Shown here piece by piece: positions 15,857-22,733 of a stretch of DNA of 32,057 nucleotides (positions within the stretch are counted from its first letter, which is position 1; every line of letters starts with the position of its first letter). Made by a program: the position numbers and the translations under genes. The stretch is taken from NCBI GenBank assembly GCA_964592275.1, contig CAZQDJ010000011.1, positions 1-32,057 of the forward strand, in the 5' to 3' direction. The notes beneath the pieces were generated by a model, which saw nothing but the letters and a program-made list of their open reading frames with translations, did no database searches and was not told the origin of the DNA. This DNA is from CANNBR01 sp964592275 (GTDB lineage Bacteria > Babelota > Babeliae > Babelales > CAIQNR01).

Positions 15857-18229
15857 ATGAAAAATTATTTAAAAGGTATGTTGTTTTTAGCAGCAATGGG
15901 AACCCAGGCAAGCACGTTTTATATGCCTGGATTGTATGGAAATGCATTATCTGGTCTTTACAATGCTTGCTTTTCAGGGCCGGGAACTTCTACTGCACCT
16001 TTGTATACGCAATTACTCCAACCACCAGCATGGTCGTCTGGATTTGCTAATAATGTAGCAAATCCGATTACAGCTTATTCATTGGATTCAGTTTTTGGAC
16101 CAACATCATCGTGGGTTACTTCTGGGTTAACTCAGTATACTCCAAAAAACGGTGGTTCAGCGGTGCCTGATAATGTTCCAGGCGCTTTAAAAGGTCAGGC
16201 ATTATTAGGAGGAAATGCATATTGGTCTATAAATCAAAATGCCTTGGCCACATATCTTACTAATAATAGTACCACGGGTGATCTTGCTTATTATAATGCG
16301 GCAGCTATTGAATATTTTTCTGCTCGTTTAGCCATGGCTTCATCAGCTTTTACTTTTTCTCCTGAAAAAAGTTCTAATCAAAATTCCTTTTTAAATATTT
16401 TATATCCAACAGGAACTAATGGGCTTGAAGAGAGAGCTATTGTAAGTACTTTTACAACTGCTGCTGAAAATTTATTTTCATGGTCACGTTACCTTAGAAA
16501 TCTTACTATTCCTGATAGTATAGGGATCTCTTCCTTAAATCAAAATTCTCAGATTGCTCAAGCAACTGGATTTACATTAGGAGCATTAGAAACATTTGCA
16601 GGTTTAATTATTATTAATACCAGTAATACTTTTTCAACAAGTGAGAGTGGCATTAATGGGATACAGCAAGTGGTGATTCCTTCGGGGCAAACAGTACCTA
16701 TTCAGCTATCTACACTTCCTGAAAATACTGTTCCACTAGTTACGCCAGGGCAGAAAGGATTAATCAATCCGTTAACATATCCAGTGACAGTGCATACACC
16801 GATTACTTCTTTAGAGTCTCGCTTTACCTATCCGGGATTTACTTCGTTTATGGTTAATTTGTCAAATCAAAATAATGTGTGTTTTTTACCAGTAGCAACA
16901 CAGGTGTATGCAATAACTCCTGATACTAGTAGCTTATATGCAGTGCAAGAAACTGCTGATAATTGGGCAAATGCTCCAGTTGCAAATACAGGATCTTATT
17001 TTAGGCAAGTTGCTTTTCAGATGAATAATAGCGCAAATGGGCAGATATCTTTGAGCTCAGGTAGTTATATTGTTGGTATAGGGGTAACTGGTGCTAGTTC
17101 TGGAGCTACGATAAATCCGATAATAACATTGCAAGCAAATGCTAATACTGGCGGTTATAATCAATTTTTGAATTCTAATGGTAATGGTGCAGTGACTTAT
17201 AGTCCTTTGACTGTTGATAATACAAGTGCGCAAGTTGGTGTAGATTTTCCTGCTAATTTCTTTGAAGATAAACAGCCGTGGGCAGTGGTGGTGACTATTA
17301 CTTCTAGTGGACAACCAGCAACTCTTCAAGCACCTGTTATTACGGGTGTAGTAAAACTTAATTCATTTGATTTTCCTTTGATGTTTGCTCAAGATCCATT
17401 GGCACAAGGGTATAGTGCATCAAAAGCAATAAAAACTAAAGTAATGATTAATCAAGTTGCTCCTACTAGCACTACTTATGGATTCAAAAAAGAAAGAGAA
17501 CAATGGTTGCCACAGAATTTATTACTTCCTAAATTTATGAAAACTTCTTCAGTGTCGTTGACAAATACTCTTGGTATAGCTTTTTCTCAACGAGATGTGT
17601 GGAAGGGGATTTCAGAACTTTATGCGTTAACGTTGCAATCTAATCTTGAAAGAAAAAATGTGGATGCTGAGTATCACAGCACTCAGTATTCTTTTGCCTA
17701 TATGTTTTTGCAAGCCCTTTTTAATGGACATTTGTACAGTACTACTGCGAATTCTTTATATAATGTTATGAAAAATAATAAGGAACTGGTGGGGGAAACT
17801 CAAGTAACTATTAAGGCTCCAGGAGTGATTGGCTCTCTTGCCTATGATTATCTAACAGAATCAGTTGATAAAACAGGGGAAAAACTTTCCTTATATTCAT
17901 TGCCAGATTCTTTTAATGATGAAATAAAAATAACAACTACTTCTCCAAAAGCAAAAGGTGTTTGGCCGATAAATGAACCGAGAAAAGAACCAAAAACATC
18001 AGATTGGTTGCAACAAGGTACTCCATTAGATTGGCTCTTTTTGCGAGCATTAATGGTAGGGCGAGCGCTTATTGAAAATACTGGAATAACAGCTGCAGCT
18101 CTTTCTTCAATTCAATCAATTATGGGTAATCCATCAACTATTATTCCTGCAACACAGTCAGGAAAAATGCCTGTTTATATTCCGCAAACAAATACCGTTG
18201 TTACTGTTTCTCCAGCTAATTCAAATTAA
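15857..18229 (+). CDS. Large exported protein of unknown function, 790 aa (first of a pair)
   Basis: No recognised family. ATG at 15857 follows AAGGGG and GGG; a frame-shifted frame starting at 15835 is a shadow. The start MKNYLKGMLFLAAMGTQAS is a signal peptide with likely cleavage after QAS. The mature protein is rich in Asn, Ser, Thr, Gln, Pro and aromatic residues and poor in charge for its first 500 residues, typical of beta-rich extracellular proteins. The last third is more charged and contains WLPQNLLLPKF, YSFAYMFLQALFNG and DWLQQGTPLDWLFLRALM. No transmembrane helix, catalytic motif or cell-wall anchor is evident. The gene ends 14 bases before the next one, with no terminator between, so the two form an operon and probably act together. 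Confidence 0.85.
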   Translation: MKNYLKGMLFLAAMGTQASTFYMPGLYGNALSGLYNACFSGPGTSTAPLYTQLLQPPAWSSGFANNVANPITAYSLDSVFGPTSSWVTSGLTQYTPKNGGSAVPDNVPGALKGQALLGGNAYWSINQNALATYLTNNSTTGDLAYYNAAAIEYFSARLAMASSAFTFSPEKSSNQNSFLNILYPTGTNGLEERAIVSTFTTAAENLFSWSRYLRNLTIPDSIGISSLNQNSQIAQATGFTLGALETFAGLIIINTSNTFSTSESGINGIQQVVIPSGQTVPIQLSTLPENTVPLVTPGQKGLINPLTYPVTVHTPITSLESRFTYPGFTSFMVNLSNQNNVCFLPVATQVYAITPDTSSLYAVQETADNWANAPVANTGSYFRQVAFQMNNSANGQISLSSGSYIVGIGVTGASSGATINPIITLQANANTGGYNQFLNSNGNGAVTYSPLTVDNTSAQVGVDFPANFFEDKQPWAVVVTITSSGQPATLQAPVITGVVKLNSFDFPLMFAQDPLAQGYSASKAIKTKVMINQVAPTSTTYGFKKEREQWLPQNLLLPKFMKTSSVSLTNTLGIAFSQRDVWKGISELYALTLQSNLERKNVDAEYHSTQYSFAYMFLQALFNGHLYSTTANSLYNVMKNNKELVGETQVTIKAPGVIGSLAYDYLTESVDKTGEKLSLYSLPDSFNDEIKITTTSPKAKGVWPINEPRKEPKTSDWLQQGTPLDWLFLRALMVGRALIENTGITAAALSSIQSIMGNPSTIIPATQSGKMPVYIPQTNTVVTVSPANSN

Positions 18230-18243
18230 AAAAGGGAATGATG

Positions 18244-19950
18244 ATGAAATTAAAAATATTTATTGTACTGCTTGTAGCATCGGTAAGTCTGAATGGGAGT
18301 GTATCAAGTGATGGAACCCAAATTCTTTATTCAATTAATATGCCAGGAAATCCATTTCAACAACCTTATTATCAAATGATGATAAAAGCTGATAATAAAA
18401 ATAAAGTTTATTCTTTTTCTGCTAAATACAAGCCTCAGCTGTATACAGTGAATGCTTGTGTTAATGAAAGTGAGTGTTCATCTGGAATTGACGATCAAAC
18501 AAATGTAACGAGTGATTATGTCTCTCTCTATGCTGATGGTAAAGAACGTTTATCAATAATATATGGTTTAAGCCCTTACACCTTTAGAGGTTATGTGGAA
18601 GGGGCCGCTTCAACTTTATATATGCAGCGACCAGCGCAAGTTCAATTGCCATTTAATCCTTTAGCCCAAATCCAAACTCAAAATGGAGCAGCTCCTACGT
18701 ATATAAATGCAACATTGCCTGATTATTCAGATATTTTTTTAGCTCAAACTTCAGGAAATATTTATCAATCGATTAAATGCACGAGTGCTAATTGTACATT
18801 TCAGAATAATGCTACGCAAATGCCTTCATGGTATACATATGTTCCGAGAGTTAATCATGTGACAAGAGGAGTTTCGGTTATTCTTTATGGAACCATTGCT
18901 GATCTTTCAAAGCCGAAGCAGCCACAAACAAGCTTTTCTCCTTACACTGAGGCCTTTGGTTGGGGTTGTATAATTGCAATGGGGGTTACTAAAATGAGAG
19001 CAACTGGATTGATGGTTCCTCAAGTTTTAAGTGATGGGGTTTTTGCACAAACAAGTTGGGTTCGCTCACAGCCATCATTTATGGGTTATTCTTCTATGCA
19101 GTTTATGCCTATAATCTCTCCTGGTTATGCTGATGATGCGCTTTATTATCCTAATCTTTGCAATGGTTGTATTAATAATCCTGATCCTTTAAAAACAGTA
19201 TTAGCAACGGGTGATTTGATAGGTAACTATTCTGTTTTAAACACTAATAATTCTTATATTGCCGCAGGCATTCCTATAACCGCTTATGATGGAACTCCAT
19301 TGAACAATGGAATGAGTTATTACCAACTTTTTGCTCAAAATATGCAATGGTTTTCATTGCAAACTCCATTGCAGACTCCCCTGCCACTTCTTTCACCAAC
19401 AACTCTTCAAAACGTAACTCCTGGTAAAGGTATATTTTCAGATGTCATACAATTAGCAGCAATGGAAGCACCAGCTGCAGTAGGTAAAGCACCAGTATTT
19501 ACTGGTTCAATAGGTGCAAATACGGGAATAGAAGGACCAGTTATGATGACAGGCGCTGCTCCTTTAACCACAGGACATCCAGTCAATTTTAAAATTCCGC
19601 AGGCATTTTTATCTGAATTAACTGTTGCTAATTTTAAAATTGGTCGTTATCTACAAATACCTTTAGTATCTCAAATGAATGGAGCGTGGAGTGGTGGACT
19701 TGTACAAGCAGCTATAGAAGATCCATTGCAGTATTATCAAGGTATCGTCCCTTGGAATAGTGAAATAAGTGGCTTGATGATGCCATACTTACCGATTTAT
19801 TTTTCAGATCCAGGACGACCAGTTGATCAATCAGGTTGGAATTATTGTCCAGCGACCTTATTTAACGACCCGGTTAGCTCACAGATGTGTTATGATACTA
19901 CTACAAGTCCTATGACTAATTTTTATGCTGCGCTTAATGGAACGAGGTAA
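18244..19950 (+). CDS. Exported Cys-containing protein of unknown function, about 568 aa (second of a pair)
   Basis: Three ATGs stand in a row at 18238, 18241 and 18244. AAGGGA ends directly before the first, so ribosome spacing favours the third (or second), giving a start MKLKIFIVLLVASVSL, a standard signal peptide. The mature part is beta-like and rich in Asn, Gln, Pro and Tyr, and contains short cysteine-pair motifs (CVNESEC, CTSANC, CNGC and a C-terminal pair about 15 residues apart), which suggests disulfides and an extracytoplasmic place. It includes PGNPFQQPYY, an NPF tripeptide like those in the 606-residue protein. Family unknown. It is cotranscribed with the 790-residue gene. Confidence 0.85.
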   Translation: MKLKIFIVLLVASVSLNGSVSSDGTQILYSINMPGNPFQQPYYQMMIKADNKNKVYSFSAKYKPQLYTVNACVNESECSSGIDDQTNVTSDYVSLYADGKERLSIIYGLSPYTFRGYVEGAASTLYMQRPAQVQLPFNPLAQIQTQNGAAPTYINATLPDYSDIFLAQTSGNIYQSIKCTSANCTFQNNATQMPSWYTYVPRVNHVTRGVSVILYGTIADLSKPKQPQTSFSPYTEAFGWGCIIAMGVTKMRATGLMVPQVLSDGVFAQTSWVRSQPSFMGYSSMQFMPIISPGYADDALYYPNLCNGCINNPDPLKTVLATGDLIGNYSVLNTNNSYIAAGIPITAYDGTPLNNGMSYYQLFAQNMQWFSLQTPLQTPLPLLSPTTLQNVTPGKGIFSDVIQLAAMEAPAAVGKAPVFTGSIGANTGIEGPVMMTGAAPLTTGHPVNFKIPQAFLSELTVANFKIGRYLQIPLVSQMNGAWSGGLVQAAIEDPLQYYQGIVPWNSEISGLMMPYLPIYFSDPGRPVDQSGWNYCPATLFNDPVSSQMCYDTTTSPMTNFYAALNGTR

Positions 19951-20034
19951 TTTGAGTCATTATTTCTACAGTAAGTTTATGCGCTTGTAACAGTACGTAT
20001 ATTTTAATGGGGAGTTTTATTATGAAAAAATCCC

Positions 20035-20564
20035 TGTCATTCTCAGTGAACGGTAGTCGCAGCAGAGCACTTTGTGCTCTGGTCAGACGGAGTGAGCGTC
20101 GAGAATCTAGGCGTAACAGGAAAAAATCATAAAATTTAATTTGGAGGATATGGAACTCTTATTGATGATAAAGGTCCTTATATAAATCATTCCATGATAG
20201 ATTTATACTTTCTATGAGCCTTAGTTTACGTAATCGAGAATACTTTTTAAGTACTTTTTCCATATGAATCGCATCTGTCATTGTTTCAAAAAAATGATAC
20301 CAAACCAGTAGGGTGCACTTATACTTTGCAGAAAAACTTGATCCTGAACCATCTTTGTGCTCAGAAACTCTTCGTAATAAATCAGAGGTGACACCCGTGT
20401 AGAGGGTGCCGTTGGGTTTATTTGCCATAATATAAAGAGCAGGTTTTTTAGGATTCATAGTTATTGTTAGGACTTTGTCTTGTTACGTCTAGATTCTCGA
20501 CGTTCACTCCGTCTGGTCAGAGCACTTTGTGCTCTGCTGCGACTACCGTTTACTGAGAATGACA
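20035..20564. mobile_element. Compact inverted-repeat element carrying a GIY-YIG nuclease gene
   Basis: Left arm 20035-20120 and right arm 20479-20564 are 86-base inverted copies with about nine differences. Each starts TGTCATTCTCAGT, contains ACGGTAGTCGCAGCAGAGCAC and a perfect hairpin (AGAGCAC TTT GTGCTCT), and ends near CGAGAATCTAG. The 99-residue gene on the minus strand fills the middle with only 38 and 20 spare bases. The pairing extends outward weakly (AAAAATC on both sides). No target-site duplication is obvious. The arm core matches the cargo-free element at 7047-7304. Confidence 0.7.
20159..20458 (-). CDS. Single-domain GIY-YIG nuclease (YhbQ/UvrC-N-like), 99 aa
   Basis: Family: small GIY-YIG endonucleases. 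The core is complete: ALYIM (7-11) and LYTGVT (19-24) are the two halves of the GIY-YIG motif. DLLRRVSEH (26-34) supplies the conserved Arg and His, EKVLKKYSR (67-75) the metal-binding Glu67, and SWNDLY (88-93) the conserved C-terminal Asn. ATG at 20458 has no good ribosome binding site, which differs from nearly all its neighbours. The gene sits alone between 86-base inverted repeats (20035-20120 and 20479-20564). Such proteins cut or bind branched or single-stranded DNA in characterised cases, but the targets of this one are unknown. The setting suggests the nuclease acts on, or is spread by, the flanking palindromes. Confidence 0.9.
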   Translation of the reverse strand: MNPKKPALYIMANKPNGTLYTGVTSDLLRRVSEHKDGSGSSFSAKYKCTLLVWYHFFETMTDAIHMEKVLKKYSRLRKLRLIESINLSWNDLYKDLYHQ

Positions 20565-20616
20565 TTGATTTTTGTTAAAGAATTAAAACTTCGAAATTAG
20601 GGGCTTATGTTGACGT

Positions 20617-21243
20617 TTACTTCTTGCATTTGTCGTAAAAGAATTGTGCTTCTGTTAGGGGGTCTGCGTGATCAGTAATTGCTTTGCCAATAACGATACC
20701 ATCAGGATTAAGAGCGATCATTTGATCAATGTTCTCGCGTCCTATTTTTGAAGAAATAAAAATAGGCAAATTAGTATTGCCTTTGAGCATGTTCCAGTCT
20801 TCTACAAAGATAAGTGTTTGGCTGTTTTTATCGTAAGGCTGATGAAACATAAGTGCATCGACACCAAAACTTTTTGCATCGAGAGCAGCTTGTCCAGGTG
20901 ATCCTGCATCAAGGATATCAAGAATAACCTGTTTTCCCATGTCATGAGCTTTAGTACAAACATTTTGAATTACTTCTTTGCTGGTGCCACCCATAACAGA
21001 AATGAGATCAGCTCCTGCAGGTCCAAAAAGGCCTACAATGTCCCGCCCTTGATCAACAATTTTTGTGTCTGCAAAAATGAGTTTATTAGGAAATTGTTCA
21101 CGAAAAATTTCAATTATTTTAACTCCGTGCTTGAGTATGGGAACCGTTCCTATCTGAATGCAATCAATAAGAGGCGCAATCTGATGGGCTATTTTGAGGT
21201 TGTGGTCTATATCCAAAGCATCAAAAGAGATTTGAAATTTCAT
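20617..21243 (-). CDS. Hexulose-6-phosphate-synthase-like KGPDC-family enzyme, 208 aa
   Basis: The protein is a TIM barrel of the orotidine-phosphate-decarboxylase / keto-gulonate-phosphate-decarboxylase / hexulose-phosphate-synthase superfamily. The DxKxxD signature is intact (D59, K61, D64 in ADTKIVDQG), as is the phosphate-binding end (DGIVIGKAITDHADP). Closest by eye to 3-hexulose-6-phosphate synthase, which condenses formaldehyde with ribulose 5-phosphate or, in reverse, supplies ribulose 5-phosphate from hexulose 6-phosphate. No isomerase (PHI, SIS domain) is nearby. Keto-gulonate-phosphate decarboxylase is the main alternative. ATG at 21243 has GAAGGAT about five bases upstream, and an extended -10 promoter at 21283-21291. 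In a host-dependent bacterium the reverse direction, making pentose for nucleotides, is attractive but inferred. Confidence 0.8.
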   Translation of the reverse strand: MKFQISFDALDIDHNLKIAHQIAPLIDCIQIGTVPILKHGVKIIEIFREQFPNKLIFADTKIVDQGRDIVGLFGPAGADLISVMGGTSKEVIQNVCTKAHDMGKQVILDILDAGSPGQAALDAKSFGVDALMFHQPYDKNSQTLIFVEDWNMLKGNTNLPIFISSKIGRENIDQMIALNPDGIVIGKAITDHADPLTEAQFFYDKCKK

Positions 21244-21282
21244 CTATATCCTTCGTTAATAAAACAGGGCTCACTTTTTTTC

Positions 21283-21291
21283 AGTATACCA
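21283..21291 (-). promoter_or_regulatory. Extended -10 promoter of the KGPDC gene
   Basis: On the minus strand TGGTATACT forms an extended -10 box (TGn before TATACT), with no clear -35. It lies about 40 bases upstream of ATG 21243 and directly after the terminator of the upstream gene. Confidence 0.5.
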
Positions 21292-21299
21292 AGAATCTT

Positions 21300-21331
21300 A
21301 AAAAAAAGAGGGTCTGCCGCAGCAAGCCCTC
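21300..21331 (-). terminator. Rho-independent terminator of the 21347-22021 gene
   Basis: On the minus strand GAGGG and CCCTC close a stem with an inner TGC/GCA pairing, followed by nine T. It lies 16 bases after the stop codon. Confidence 0.85.
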
Positions 21332-21346
21332 AAGAAAACGTTTTAT

Positions 21347-22021
21347 CTAACTATTATTTCGCGTTAATTTCGACTGGATATCAGTCCCTAGAGTTTTAGA
21401 AGAACGGTTTACTGGTTCAAAAAATTGTCTGATTGGAACAATAGAAAGTGCATTGTTTGCTAATTGAATGGTGCTTTTTACAAAAATGGTCGGAAGCGTT
21501 ATTTGTGCATTATTGTTGGTAACGGTGATTCCCGTTGGAAAATAGAGTTCTTCAGGTTTTGCTAAAAGAGTTATGACGTTTAAGGGAAGCGCCCGATCTT
21601 CAGGAAGTTCTTTTTTTTGTACATCCCAGAAATAGAGATTTGTTTTTTTATCTTTTTTCCGTTCAATGTTGTAATAGGCGTAAGGGACTTTTTTTGGAAT
21701 GACCCAGGTATTAATAGTGTTTTCGAGCATAAAAAGAGGTTCAATCTTTTCGGCAACTACAAGAGTGAAAGTGCTATCATTATGTTTTCGTGGGAAAATT
21801 ATTTGTCCTGCAGCATTGGAAGAACAAAGATAGCCAAAATAAGAACCGTAGATTCCGCGTGTCACCGTGCTTTTTGAAGGCGAGGGTTTTTTATTTTCTG
21901 TTTGAGATGTAGAAGCGGTTGGGTATTTTTCAAAGGTACAGACAATAATATGAGGGCTTTGTGTGTAGAGGTGCAGTGGAGCCACACACAAAAAAGCGAG
22001 AGTGTTTACTATTTTTTTCAT
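21347..22021 (-). CDS. Exported protein of unknown function, 224 aa
   Basis: No family recognised. The start at 22021 is preferred over an in-frame TTG at 22057 because GGAG sits seven bases upstream and the protein then begins with a signal peptide (MKKIVNTLAFLCVAPLHLYT). After a Ser/Thr/Lys/Pro-rich linker (about residues 35-55) comes a beta-rich domain with YGSYFGYLC, FTLVVAEKIEPLF, TWVIPKKVPYAYY and LYFWDVQKK, ending in a basic tail. No catalytic motif or membrane anchor is seen. The gene has its own terminator and is followed on the same strand by the KGPDC gene with a separate promoter, so the two are probably not an operon. Confidence 0.8.
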   Translation of the reverse strand: MKKIVNTLAFLCVAPLHLYTQSPHIIVCTFEKYPTASTSQTENKKPSPSKSTVTRGIYGSYFGYLCSSNAAGQIIFPRKHNDSTFTLVVAEKIEPLFMLENTINTWVIPKKVPYAYYNIERKKDKKTNLYFWDVQKKELPEDRALPLNVITLLAKPEELYFPTGITVTNNNAQITLPTIFVKSTIQLANNALSIVPIRQFFEPVNRSSKTLGTDIQSKLTRNNS

Positions 22022-22251
22022 CGCTGTCTCCGTCTTTTTCTTTATCTTAGTTAACAATTGTCAGTGTAGCATGTCTCCTTTTTTTTTAAAAAGAGTTTGT
22101 ATGTTAATATTTAATTTTTGAAAAAACAAGCAATAAAATTTTTATTTGGATTATAAAAAATGGAGCCTGTTCGAAAATTAAATACATGTATGGGATTTTC
22201 TATAGCTATGATGTTTCTTGCTGCTTGTTTTTTCAAGCGTTAAGTGAGTTT

Positions 22252-22420
22252 TTGACATGGATAATTAGTTTGTGATGATTGATATGAAAAAATCGTAATG
22301 CAAATGAGGGCGCCTTGCGGCAATAAAAAGGCCCCGGGTTTTAAAATGCGTAAATCGTTTTAGAGCGTTAACAAAAAAGGCTGCGAGAAATTGTGGCCTT
22401 TTCTCTTTGCGGAGGTTGGT
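22252..22420 (+). other. Possible small-RNA locus in the 22022-22484 gap
   Basis: A consensus -35 box TTGACA (22252-22257) is followed 16 bases later by GATGAT, a poor -10. Downstream lie GC-richer sequence and a hairpin (AAAAGGC with GCCTTTT, near 22370-22405) followed by CTCTTT. No reading frame longer than 19 codons fits. Nothing else in 22022-22484 can be supported apart from a T run at about 22078 and a 5-base hairpin at 22223-22238. Confidence 0.2.
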
Positions 22421-22484
22421 GTAAGAATGTACAGAGATGTATTGAAAAAAGATTTAAAGGACATCAAAAATTAATGGATTAATA

Positions 22485-22690
22485 AAAATCAATGTCATTG
22501 CGAGCTTGCGTGGCAATCCCTACAGCACATACAATAAGTTTTAAGGTTTTTTCTGCATACATTGGGCTATAATCAACCATTTGACGATGACTTTTTCTAT
22601 GTTTTAACTCATAAGAAATCAGGCAATAGTACTTTACTGCAAGTAAGCATCGTAGGGATTGCTTCGCAAGCTCGCAATGACATTGATTTT
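22485..22690. mobile_element. MITE-like palindromic element upstream of the delta-60 gene
   Basis: AAAATCAATGTCATTGCGAG at 22485 starts a 38-base terminal inverted repeat, matched at 22652-22690 with about two or three mismatches. The 130-base interior has no credible gene. The minus-strand open frame spanning it (22479-22745) is repeat-derived. The right end lies 43 bases before the ATG at 22734. Confidence 0.8.
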
Positions 22691-22733
22691 GATATATTAG
22701 TTTTTCTGATGAATTCTTAAAAAAGGAGCGAAT

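Noticed and set aside
15835..16050. Plus-strand open frame of 71 codons overlapping the start of the 790-residue gene
   Set aside because: A shadow in another frame: the 790-residue frame has the signal peptide and ribosome binding site.
22306..22365. 19-codon open frame with many basic residues near 22306
   Set aside because: Too short, no ribosome binding site and no similarity to small ribosomal proteins that I recognise.
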